Positions 1-5,556 are shown, numbered from the stretch's first letter. The stretch: 5,556 nucleotides of DNA from Synergistaceae bacterium (GCA_031290815.1 JAISLO010000188.1:1-5556); one strand, 5' to 3'. Notes: a model not told the origin generated them from the letters alone. Program-made: numbers and translations.

Positions 1-1
1 A

Positions 2-1108
2 AAACCGCTGCATGCGGTCATGACGACGCTGAACCGCATAGCCGGGCTCGATATGACGCCAGATCCTGAGGCGGTAAAAGTCGTCGCGAAACTGAATCCA
101 AAGACTGAACTCGGGGCTATGGTCGCGGCCGCGCGAAATATGCGGGAGACGTTCATAGACATAATATCCTCGGTCAACGAGGGCGTAGAGCGTCTTGCGT
201 CATCTTCCGGCGCGCTGGACAGCCTGAGCCGGAGCGCGGCGGCGGATGTCGACAGTGCCAGAAACGCCGCCGCCAATGTCGAACAACTGGCAAATGAAGC
301 GCTGAGATCCGTGGAGTCCGCGGCGGAAGCCGTTCAGGAGGTAACGCACGCCGCGACCATGACGGCCGCAAGCGCCGTCGAGGGAGCCGAGGCGTCGGGC
401 GCTACATCTAAACTCAGCTCCAGTGTCTCCGATATGATGAATGCCTTTGTCTCGGAACTTCAGAGCGTAGGGGAAGCCTCCTCCGAGAACAGAAAAGGAA
501 TGACGGAGGTCGGCGCTTCCGTGGCCGCGATAGGGGAGTTCGTGACGTCGATAAGAAACATAGCGAGTCAGACGAACCTGCTGGCGTTGAACGCCGCGAT
601 CGAGGCCGCGCGCGCTGGCGACGCGGGACGGGGTTTCGCCGTGGTAGCGGACGAAGTGCGCAAACTCGCGGAAGAATCCAACGTCGCGTCGCGCCACGTG
701 GGCGAGATGATGGAAAAACTCGAAGTCGGCACGAACAACGCGATAAATTCCGCCCAGCAGTCGGCCGACACGATAACGCGAATCGTCTCGAAGGCTCGGG
801 AGACACGTGAGAATCTGAAAAACGCCAACGCGGAGATAGACAAGGTCAACGACGCGGTGCAGACCATAGCGGCCGCCGCTCAGGAACAGGCGGCGTCAAG
901 CAACGAAATAGCCGAGTCTTCGAGCAAGGCTCGCGACAGCATCGGCGACGTTACGCGCGAAGTTTCAGCCATCACGCGGGCGGCGGAGGAAACCCAGGGC
1001 GCGATACAAAAAGTCTCCAACGAGGCCGTGAATCTATCGTCCATTTCCGCGAATCTCGAAGAGCTCATGGCGCGTTTCACCATAGAGAGAAAAGCCCTCA
1101 AGGGCTGA
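2..1108 (+). CDS. Methyl-accepting chemotaxis protein, C-terminal part (partial at left edge)
   Basis: This is the cytoplasmic part of a chemoreceptor, which passes a sensed signal through CheW to the CheA kinase. The frame is open to the window edge, and residues before the first ATG (position 20) fit a HAMP domain: a KPL start, a GLDM connector, then KTELGAMVAAARNM as the second HAMP helix (up to about residue 42 counted from that ATG). The first ATG is therefore internal; the true start, membrane segments and sensor domain lie off the edge. A long Ala/Ser/Glu-rich coiled coil follows. The kinase-contacting hairpin tip is at about residues 180-220, with the hallmark NLLALNAAIEAARAG, GRGFAVVADEVRKLAEES. 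The returning helix includes AAAAQEQAASSNEIAESS, a typical adaptation-site region. No C-terminal CheR-docking pentapeptide is present. Of its 19 Ile codons, 14 are ATA. It converges on the TRAP operon; a functional link is not shown. The ligand is unknown. Confidence 0.95.
   Translation, partial: KPLHAVMTTLNRIAGLDMTPDPEAVKVVAKLNPKTELGAMVAAARNMRETFIDIISSVNEGVERLASSSGALDSLSRSAAADVDSARNAAANVEQLANEALRSVESAAEAVQEVTHAATMTAASAVEGAEASGATSKLSSSVSDMMNAFVSELQSVGEASSENRKGMTEVGASVAAIGEFVTSIRNIASQTNLLALNAAIEAARAGDAGRGFAVVADEVRKLAEESNVASRHVGEMMEKLEVGTNNAINSAQQSADTITRIVSKARETRENLKNANAEIDKVNDAVQTIAAAAQEQAASSNEIAESSSKARDSIGDVTREVSAITRAAEETQGAIQKVSNEAVNLSSISANLEELMARFTIERKALKG
1093..1106 (-). terminator. Small hairpin with U-tract on the minus strand
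   Basis: On the minus strand AGCCC, TTGA, GGGCT form a 5-bp stem with a 4-nt loop, followed at once by TTTTCTCT. This looks like a short intrinsic terminator for transcripts coming from dctM. It overlaps the last codons of the chemoreceptor gene on the other strand. The stem is short, so it may be only a backup to the larger hairpin next to it. Confidence 0.35.
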
Positions 1109-1117
1109 AAACCAAAA

Positions 1118-1159
1118 CAGCGGCGCGGACGCGGAAATTTCAAACCCGCCGCGCCGCTG
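1118..1159. terminator. GC-rich inverted repeat between convergent genes, probable terminator
   Basis: CAGCGGCGCGG (1118-1128) and CCGCGCCGCTG (1149-1159) are perfect 11-bp complements around a 20-nt loop. Read on the minus strand, the stem is followed by TTTTGGTTTT, so it best fits termination of the dctPQM transcript, about 115 nt after the dctM stop. On the plus strand it starts 10 nt after the chemoreceptor stop but is followed by an A-rich stretch without a U-tract, so action on that strand is less certain. The position between two convergent genes supports a shared terminator. Confidence 0.65.
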
Positions 1160-1275
1160 GAAATAAATCGCTCGGATTTAACTCCGCAAGGGTACGTTCG
1201 CGGCTGACTTGATTTTTTATACGCTCCTGAAACTTTTGTCTGCGGCTGTAGTTTTTGATTGTATTTTTTTGTCTG

Positions 1276-2574
1276 CTATCCAAGCAGCAAATTCGGAAGC
1301 CACAGCGAGAGCTGCGGGAAATACGTCACGACCGCAAGCGTCGGAAACCACGCGAAGATGATAAACATTAGCGTCGGCCAAAGCATCTCGAGGACCGGCA
1401 CATTCGAGACTCGAGATCCAAGATACAGCATGGGAGCGCATGGCGGCGTAATTATCCCCAGACCCAGATTTACTCCGACTATCGCCGCCAGATGTATCGG
1501 GCTTATACCAAAAGCCTGAACTACAGGGACGAGAATCGGGACGGTCAAAAGCATGGCGCTCGTGTCGTCCATTATCATTCCCAGTATGAGCAGCATAATG
1601 TTGATGAAAAACAGCACTACAGTCGGACTGGTCGATCTCTCCGATAAAAATCCAACAATCATGTCAGGCAGGTTCATCATGATGAGTATCCGGCTCAGGA
1701 TCATCATGCAGAACACCATCACCATTACGATGCCGCTTATCGTCCCCGTGACGATACACGTATCGAACAGGCCTTTCAATGTCAGTTTTCTGTAAACCAG
1801 AAAACCGACCGGCACGGCGTAAAAGACCGCTGCCGCTGCTGATTCGGTCGGAGTGAACACTCCGGAATACGTCCCGCCCAGAATTATCACCGGCATCAAG
1901 AGCGCCGGGATGCTCCTGTATCCCTTGGAGATAACCTGACGGCCGAGTTCCCCGAGCGAAACGGGGGCATCGACCTGGATTTCAGAGTTGCGTCTGAGCA
2001 TGAATACATTGGTGATGGACAGCATGGTCGCCAGGATCAGGCCGGGGAGCACCGTGGCAAGGAAGCACGCGAGGATCGACTGCCTCGACGCCCAGGCGAA
2101 AATGATCATTGACGAACTTGGTGGTATCAGAAGACCGAGGGGACAGGCGTTCGTCAGCAGGGCGGCTGCGTGACCGCGAGGATATTTTTTTTCGATCATC
2201 CGTGGAATGATTACGCCGCCAATGCAGGTCAGCGTCGCCGTCGAGCTGCCTGATATGGAGCCGAAAACCGCGGACGCGAAGATGCCAACCACGCCCAGGC
2301 CTCCCCGTATCCTGCCCACGAACACCTCTACGAAATCGACGAGGCATTTTCCAATGTCGCTCTTTTCCATGATGCTGCCGACGCAGACGTAAAGCGGGAC
2401 GCACAGCAGCACGACGGCGCTCACCGAATCATACCCGGATGAAAGCAGGAAACTCGGGTCATATCCAAGCACAGTCACCATCAGTAATGACGCAGCCATG
2501 AAGGAATACAATATCGGCACGCCTATTATTATCAGGACTATAACCAAAACCATCGAAACCGCGATCAACCACAT
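1276..2574 (-). CDS. dctM: TRAP transporter large permease subunit DctM
   Basis: DctM is the large inner-membrane subunit of a tripartite ATP-independent periplasmic transporter, which uses an ion gradient (often sodium) to move the substrate delivered by DctP. The protein is 432 residues, close to the usual 425-430, and almost wholly hydrophobic with many membrane segments. Family motifs seen: FGSISGSSTAT (about 104-114) leading into GGVIIPRM (119-126), LIPPSSSMIIFA (149-160), GGTYSGVFTPTESAAAAV (233-250), GMIMDDTSAMLLTVPILVP (332-350) and GIITPPCAPMLYLG (373-386). I chose the ATG at 2572-2574: it opens the protein directly into the first membrane helix (WLIAVSMVLVIVLIIIG) and has GGGAGG at 2586-2591. 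A longer frame from 2640 would add 22 unusual residues (MRTGWTASLRGG...) not expected in the family. Of 45 Ile codons, 17 are ATA. It is the last gene of dctPQM, 81 nt after dctQ. Confidence 0.95.
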   Translation of the reverse strand: MWLIAVSMVLVIVLIIIGVPILYSFMAASLLMVTVLGYDPSFLLSSGYDSVSAVVLLCVPLYVCVGSIMEKSDIGKCLVDFVEVFVGRIRGGLGVVGIFASAVFGSISGSSTATLTCIGGVIIPRMIEKKYPRGHAAALLTNACPLGLLIPPSSSMIIFAWASRQSILACFLATVLPGLILATMLSITNVFMLRRNSEIQVDAPVSLGELGRQVISKGYRSIPALLMPVIILGGTYSGVFTPTESAAAAVFYAVPVGFLVYRKLTLKGLFDTCIVTGTISGIVMVMVFCMMILSRILIMMNLPDMIVGFLSERSTSPTVVLFFINIMLLILGMIMDDTSAMLLTVPILVPVVQAFGISPIHLAAIVGVNLGLGIITPPCAPMLYLGSRVSNVPVLEMLWPTLMFIIFAWFPTLAVVTYFPQLSLWLPNLLLG

Positions 2575-2585
2575 CGTAATAACGA

Positions 2586-2591
2586 CCTCCC
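2586..2591 (-). promoter_or_regulatory. Ribosome binding site of dctM
   Basis: On the minus strand GGGAGG lies 11 nt before the ATG at 2574, slightly more than the ideal distance. It supports this start over the upstream in-frame ATG at 2640. Confidence 0.6.
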
Positions 2592-2594
2592 TCA

Positions 2595-2625
2595 ACCGCC
2601 AGCATCCGCCCCGCAGACTGGCGGT
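2595..2625 (-). promoter_or_regulatory. Hairpin in the dctQ-dctM spacer, just upstream of the dctM RBS
   Basis: ACCGCCAG (2595-2602) and CTGGCGGT (2618-2625) are perfect 8-bp complements with a 15-nt loop. On the minus-strand mRNA the hairpin ends 3 nt before the dctM ribosome binding site. A weaker 5-bp pair, TGTCC (2632-2636) with GGACA (2645-2649), sits next to it. No U-tract follows, so it is not a normal terminator; it could protect the mRNA or tune dctM translation. Function is inference. Confidence 0.4.
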
Positions 2626-2655
2626 CCAGCCTGTCCGCACCGCGGGACAAATTTC

Positions 2656-3168
2656 TCAGTTGTTCTTCAAGTTTTTCAATCTGTCTACATCCCTAAGAAT
2701 GTACACTGCGGAGTAGAACGCCATCAACGCGAAGGAGATGAGTATCGCGATGTGATGGAACGCTAAAGGTATCTGCAAGTCCACCGTCACGGGGTTGGTT
2801 TGAAAATCGAATGTCAGCATTTCATACGCGAGATAAGTCATAGGGATGCCAATTAAAACCTGAAACGTCTTGGATATTATTTCCAATATTATTTTTGTGC
2901 GGTCCGAAACGAACTGGCTTACGATGTCAGCGTTGATGTGACATTCGTCCCACGAGGCGTAGGAAGCCCCAATGAAGTACATCCAGATCGCGGCGGTGAC
3001 GATAATCTCAATATATCCTAAAAAATTGTAGTGCAATACATAACGGCACACTATCACCGCCCCTAGAGTTATGACGACGCACAGGGTGGAAAGCACTATC
3101 ACCGCCTTCTGAGCCGCGAGGGTGTATTTCCAAAATCTCGAAGTCTGGATTTTTTTCGCAAAGTTCAT
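2656..3168 (-). CDS. dctQ: TRAP transporter small permease subunit DctQ
   Basis: DctQ is the small membrane subunit that pairs with DctM in a TRAP transporter. The protein is 170 residues, normal for the family, with four predicted membrane helices at about 20-41, 50-70, 92-115 and 134-157. The family signature is present: RYVLHYNFLGYIEIIVTAA (42-60) with the usual Glu after the aromatic position, then GASYASWDECHINADI (67-82), matching the GAAYA...HI pattern. I chose the ATG at 3166-3168, which has GGAGGG at 3177-3182, 8 nt upstream. A longer frame begins at 3237 and overlaps the dctP stop as ATGA, but its 23 extra residues are Arg-, Pro- and Lys-rich and are encoded by the hairpin, so I do not favour it. 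The gene lies 65 nt after dctP and 81 nt before dctM. Confidence 0.93.
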   Translation of the reverse strand: MNFAKKIQTSRFWKYTLAAQKAVIVLSTLCVVITLGAVIVCRYVLHYNFLGYIEIIVTAAIWMYFIGASYASWDECHINADIVSQFVSDRTKIILEIISKTFQVLIGIPMTYLAYEMLTFDFQTNPVTVDLQIPLAFHHIAILISFALMAFYSAVYILRDVDRLKNLKNN

Positions 3169-3176
3169 CTTGTCTG

Positions 3177-3182
3177 CCCTCC
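3177..3182 (-). promoter_or_regulatory. Ribosome binding site of dctQ
   Basis: GGAGGG on the minus strand lies 8 nt before the ATG at 3168. This decides the dctQ start against the upstream ATG at 3237, which lies within the end of dctP. Confidence 0.65.
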
Positions 3183-3199
3183 GCTGCCGATTTTCTCGT

Positions 3200-3229
3200 T
3201 TTGCCCCGGCCGGGGTCGGCCGGGGCAAA
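3200..3229 (-). promoter_or_regulatory. Strong 12-bp hairpin between dctP and dctQ
   Basis: TTTGCCCCGGCC (3200-3211) and GGCCGGGGCAAA (3218-3229) are perfect 12-bp complements around a 6-nt loop. On the minus-strand mRNA the stem begins 4 nt after the dctP stop and ends 17 nt before the dctQ ribosome binding site. What follows is A-rich (AAAACGAGAAAA), not a U-tract, so a full intrinsic terminator is unlikely. In binding-protein transport operons, hairpins at this place often protect the upstream mRNA from 3' decay or cause partial termination, so the binding protein is made in excess over the permeases. That role is inferred here from position and strength. Confidence 0.75.
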
Positions 3230-3233
3230 TAAT

Positions 3234-4253
3234 TCATCTGCCCATGTACGCCCTTATATCCTGAAGGATTTCCGGACCGGTGAATTTTTCCGTCTCCGGC
3301 CAGGAAACTTCATACGCGAGTTCGGTTAAGAGCTTGATCTGCTCCGGAGTCGGGTCCAATATTTTGATACCGGCGTCCTGCATTATCTTTCGGTATTTCT
3401 GATGGCTTTCCCTGGCTTCCTGATAGACGCTCTCAGTCTCGGCCTCGAACGCGTTCACGATTATCTCTTTCGTTTTGTCGTCGAAGGAGTCCCAAGTTTT
3501 TTTGCTCATGGCGAAATCGAGCAGGAAGAAGGAGACGGGATATTCGATGAACGTACCCGCCACATCGCCGAAAGCCAGGTATGCGCCCTCCGGGCCCGAA
3601 CCGCTGTCACCATCGATGACGCCAGTCTGGAGCGAGGTGAAGACCTCCGCGTAGGGCACGGATGCCACCTGATAGCCCATCGCGGCCCACCATTTTCTGA
3701 GCGTCGTTTGCGCCATAACGCGCATTTGACATGCTTTGTTCGATTTGTCGTAGGGATTTTCTATCGTCTTGCCCTTTCGGATCAGAGCTCCGGGAATCGA
3801 GTCAATGAACGAGCCGATGTAGACGGTCCCGCACTCCTCGTAGATTGATTTCAGATACTTGTAGAAAGGAGACTCCTTCTTCATCAGTTTGTAAAGGTCC
3901 TCATAGCTGTTGATGAGGGCGGGGGTGGCCACTATCTCGAATTTTTTGCTGAAACGCGCGGTAGGGTACATTGTCACAGCGTCTATCGTCCCGCGTATGA
4001 CCTCCTGCATGACCTGCTCGTAGCTTCCGAGCGCGCCCGATTCGTACAGCACGATCTCGATTTCCCCGTTTGTCGCCTCCTTGACCCTATCTGCGACCCT
4101 GCGGAAACCGTTGTTGACAAAATATCCAGCCGGATAATGCGCGCCGAGCCTCAATTGCCGGGCCGCCTCGGCAAAAGACGACGAGAGCGCGACAAACATG
4201 GCCGCTATTATCAACACAACGAACAAATTACTGCCTTTGGAACGCATCTTCAT
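3234..4253 (-). CDS. dctP: TRAP transporter substrate-binding protein DctP
   Basis: DctP is the periplasmic protein that captures the substrate, usually an organic carboxylate or sulfonate, for DctQM. The protein is 339 residues. A signal peptide is clear: basic MKMRSKG, a hydrophobic core (about 9-25), then SSSFAEA with likely cleavage near 28-30. The mature part starts RQLRLGAHYPAGY. Family motifs follow: ESGALGSYEQVMQEVIRGTIDA (71-92), QMRV (176-179), where DctP proteins carry the substrate-salt-bridging Arg (here Arg178), and VPYAEVFTSLQTGVIDG (199-215). I chose the ATG at 4251-4253 because it starts the signal peptide and has GGAG 7 nt upstream; an in-frame ATG two codons later is also possible. 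A longer frame to 4400 adds 49 charged residues ahead of the signal peptide and is not credible. It is the first gene of dctPQM, 263 nt after the GRE gene on the same strand. The substrate is not determined. Confidence 0.95.
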   Translation of the reverse strand: MKMRSKGSNLFVVLIIAAMFVALSSSFAEAARQLRLGAHYPAGYFVNNGFRRVADRVKEATNGEIEIVLYESGALGSYEQVMQEVIRGTIDAVTMYPTARFSKKFEIVATPALINSYEDLYKLMKKESPFYKYLKSIYEECGTVYIGSFIDSIPGALIRKGKTIENPYDKSNKACQMRVMAQTTLRKWWAAMGYQVASVPYAEVFTSLQTGVIDGDSGSGPEGAYLAFGDVAGTFIEYPVSFFLLDFAMSKKTWDSFDDKTKEIIVNAFEAETESVYQEARESHQKYRKIMQDAGIKILDPTPEQIKLLTELAYEVSWPETEKFTGPEILQDIRAYMGR

Positions 4254-4260
4254 AAAAATT

Positions 4261-4270
4261 CTCCTCTCCT
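4261..4270 (-). promoter_or_regulatory. Ribosome binding site of dctP
   Basis: AGGAGAGGAG on the minus strand holds two overlapping AGGAG copies; the nearer GGAG is 7 nt before the ATG at 4253. It fixes the dctP start at the signal peptide and suggests strong translation. Confidence 0.75.
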
Positions 4271-4321
4271 GCAACACAATGTCCGATAAACAGACAAACC
4301 GAGCGGTAATCCTCTCTCGCG

Positions 4322-4354
4322 TTACATGAACCTTTTCTTCCGCGCGGCGTTCAC
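4322..4354 (-). other. Possible 10-codon leader peptide upstream of dctP
   Basis: GTG (4352-4354) opens a 10-codon frame, MNAARKKRFM if GTG is read as Met, ending in TAA at 4322-4324. It has GAGGAG at 4362-4367, 7 nt before the GTG. It ends 68 nt before dctP. Its run of Arg and Lys codons could slow ribosomes, but no alternative RNA structures were demonstrated. It is too short to judge by composition and may be chance. Confidence 0.2.
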
Positions 4355-4398
4355 CTCCCCGCTCCTCGCATGTATTGTTCCGGTCCGGACTCCATTGC

Positions 4399-4433
4399 AT
4401 AAACGAGTTTGCCGGTCATGTTCTTATAAACGA
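4399..4433 (-). repeat. 8-bp direct repeat spaced 27 nt, upstream of dctP
   Basis: TCGTTTAT on the minus strand occurs at 4426-4433 and again at 4399-4406, so the repeat period is 27 nt. Paired direct copies ahead of a transporter gene could be a regulator binding site, but 8 bp is short and chance is a fair alternative. Confidence 0.25.
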
Positions 4434-4516
4434 ATCCTCAGGGAGTGATGACGCCGCCAATGAAGATGATCACCGCTTCGCCCAGGCGTTTTGGCATATA
4501 CCGTAAGAAGATTTGT

Positions 4517-5556
4517 TCAGCTCGCATGGCTCCAACTGTTGATTTCGGTCCGGTCGATGATTTCATCCTGAACCTCTTTCCCCAGCTCTATGAAAAATGC
4601 GGTGTAGCCCGCAACACGTATCAGCAAGTGCCGATATTTCTGCGGGTCTTTCTGTGCGGCCAGCAGAGTTTTTTTGTCGACAACATTAAACTGCACATGG
4701 TAGACATCCAGGGTACACAAGCTCTTCAGCAAACTTATCATCTGAGCGATTCCCTTTTCACCCGCCATGATTTCGGGTTCCAATTTCATGTTCAGTTGCG
4801 TACCCTGTGTGTAACGGGCATGAGGAATGCGGCTGACTGACTTCAGCAAGGCAGTGGGACCGTTGACGTCGGTGCCTCCGGTAGCGCCGATGCCGTCTGT
4901 AAGGGGAGTCCATGCATAACGGCCGGAGGGCAGGGCGCCCACCCACTTGCCGATGGGAGTGTTGCCGGACACGGGCAGCATACCGGTGGTCATCTTTCCG
5001 AACTTGGTGTCGTACTTCTCAAACTGGTCAATCACGTAGGTGAAAACCTCGCCCACGATCCAGTCGGCCCGTTCGTCGTCATTGCCGTACTTGGGGGCTT
5101 CCATGCACATCCTCTGGATGTCCTCATGACCTTGAAAATTAACCGCTAGAGCGTCACATAGCTGCTTCATGGTGAGCTTCTTCTCGTCATACACCAAGTG
5201 GCGAACCGCAGCCAGAGAGTTGACAATGTCCGCCTGCCCCACGGTAATGACTCCGCCGCCGCAGTTATATTTGGCTCCGCCCATACTGTAGTCGGTGCAT
5301 GTGGCGATACAGTTTTCAAAGGCAAGAGACAGACAGGGAACCGGTCGGTAGTTCATGCTCAGGTAGTCCAGCAGTTGGTTGCCGGAGGTGACCACATCGA
5401 CGAAATATCGGATGTGGGTCTTGACTGCATCGAAGAAATCGTCGAAGGTCTTGAAGTTTGCGGGGTCGCCTGTGGAAACGGACACCCTTTTTCCGGTCTT
5501 TCTGCTGATGCCGTCATTGAGCGCCATCTCAACGATACCGCCCATATTGATATCCG
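4517..5556 (-). CDS. Glycyl radical enzyme (PFL-like lyase/dehydratase), C-terminal part (partial at right edge)
   Basis: This is the C-terminal 345 or so residues of a pyruvate formate-lyase-like enzyme, a family of about 800 residues that uses a glycyl radical and a catalytic Cys. The frame runs on past the first internal ATG (5543-5545) to the edge as DIN-MGGIVEMALNDG, which in the family lies shortly after the catalytic GCxE motif; that Cys should therefore be just off the window. Counting from the ATG at 5545, typical blocks are GGAKYN (89-94), APKYGNDD (150-157), PVSGNTPIGKWVGALPSGR (191-209), GTDVNGPTALLKSVS (224-238) and HVQFNVVD (283-290). The radical loop is IRVAGYTAFF (309-318), radical Gly313, then ELGKEVQDEIIDRTE (320-334). 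It resembles the dehydratase and sulfite-lyase branches more than PFL itself, but I cannot name the substrate. The activating enzyme is not in the window. ATA is rare among its Ile codons (3 of 21), unlike its neighbours. The TRAP operon follows on the same strand. Confidence 0.93.
   Translation of the reverse strand, partial: DINMGGIVEMALNDGISRKTGKRVSVSTGDPANFKTFDDFFDAVKTHIRYFVDVVTSGNQLLDYLSMNYRPVPCLSLAFENCIATCTDYSMGGAKYNCGGGVITVGQADIVNSLAAVRHLVYDEKKLTMKQLCDALAVNFQGHEDIQRMCMEAPKYGNDDERADWIVGEVFTYVIDQFEKYDTKFGKMTTGMLPVSGNTPIGKWVGALPSGRYAWTPLTDGIGATGGTDVNGPTALLKSVSRIPHARYTQGTQLNMKLEPEIMAGEKGIAQMISLLKSLCTLDVYHVQFNVVDKKTLLAAQKDPQKYRHLLIRVAGYTAFFIELGKEVQDEIIDRTEINSWSHAS

Larger units (their letters stand above)
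4254..4516 (-). other. 263-nt leader between the GRE gene and dctP
   Basis: This gap holds no recognisable gene. I see no clear terminator after the GRE stop, so read-through into dctP is possible. A weak -10-like TATAAG lies at 4423-4428 on the minus strand, but no good -35 is spaced to it, so I do not call a promoter. Two short open frames and a direct repeat are described separately. Confidence 0.5.

Noticed and set aside
20..22. First ATG of the chemoreceptor frame as the gene start
   Set aside because: The frame is open to the window edge and the residues before it (KPLHAV) fit the first HAMP helix, so this Met is internal.
1234..1276. TTTTGTCTGC direct repeat (1234-1243 and 1267-1276)
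   Set aside because: It is short and T-rich, in a low-complexity stretch at the end of dctM, and probably chance.
2575..2640. Longer dctM beginning at 2640
   Set aside because: The added 22 residues are not hydrophobic and not family-like; the ATG at 2574 has a ribosome binding site and opens directly into the first helix.
3169..3237. Longer dctQ beginning at 3237, overlapping the dctP stop as ATGA
   Set aside because: The extension is encoded by the hairpin, is rich in Arg, Pro and Lys, and a good ribosome binding site precedes the ATG at 3168.
3402..3848. Plus-strand 148-codon open frame
   Set aside because: It lies wholly antisense to dctP, has no recognisable domain, and is best explained by codon bias of the real gene.
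4254..4400. Longer dctP beginning at 4400
   Set aside because: It would put 49 charged residues before an obvious signal peptide that has its own strong ribosome binding site.
4438..4440. In-frame UGA as a selenocysteine codon
   Set aside because: No convincing SECIS-like hairpin follows, no ribosome binding site precedes the frame, and the flanking peptide matches no selenoprotein I know.
2213..4462. Shared 12-mer ACGCCGCCAATG at 2213-2224 and 4451-4462
   Set aside because: The flanks do not align, and both encode Gly-Gly or Ile-Gly-type hydrophobic stretches, so it is codon-driven similarity rather than a repeat element.
4445..4840. Plus-strand 131-codon open frame
   Set aside because: Most of it is antisense to the well-supported GRE, including the radical-loop region, and its product has no family features.

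Overview
The window reads as part of a bacterial chromosome from an anaerobe. The main evidence is a glycyl radical enzyme (GRE), an oxygen-sensitive class. The host genes are fairly GC-rich yet often use the Ile codon ATA (14 of 19 Ile codons in the chemoreceptor, 17 of 45 in the TRAP large permease). That mix, with a TRAP transporter, would fit something like Synergistota, but the taxonomic guess is weak inference.

Layout. Positions 2-1108 (+) hold the C-terminal part of a methyl-accepting chemotaxis protein, entered inside its HAMP domain. Positions 1109-1275 are a convergent intergenic region with strong inverted repeats. A complete tripartite TRAP transporter operon lies on the minus strand, transcribed from high to low coordinates: dctP (binding protein, 3234-4253), dctQ (small permease, 2656-3168) and dctM (large permease, 1276-2574). 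A 263-nt leader (4254-4516) lies upstream of dctP. Further upstream, on the same strand, is the C-terminal part of a GRE (4517-5556), which runs off the right edge.

How the genes may work together. GRE, DctP, DctQ and DctM are co-directional. The simplest reading is that the TRAP transporter imports an organic anion that the GRE cleaves, dehydrates or decarboxylates. GRE plus TRAP pairs are known for isethionate and dihydroxypropanesulfonate sulfite-lyases. The substrate cannot be read from this window, because most of the GRE active site, including the catalytic Cys, lies off the edge and no activating enzyme is visible. The GRE uses Ile codons differently from the rest of the window, so it may have a separate history.

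Regulatory structure is concentrated on the minus strand: a 12-bp GC-rich hairpin between dctP and dctQ, a smaller hairpin just upstream of the dctM ribosome binding site, and an unusual leader before dctP with short open frames and a direct repeat. I see no RNA genes, mobile elements or CRISPR arrays.
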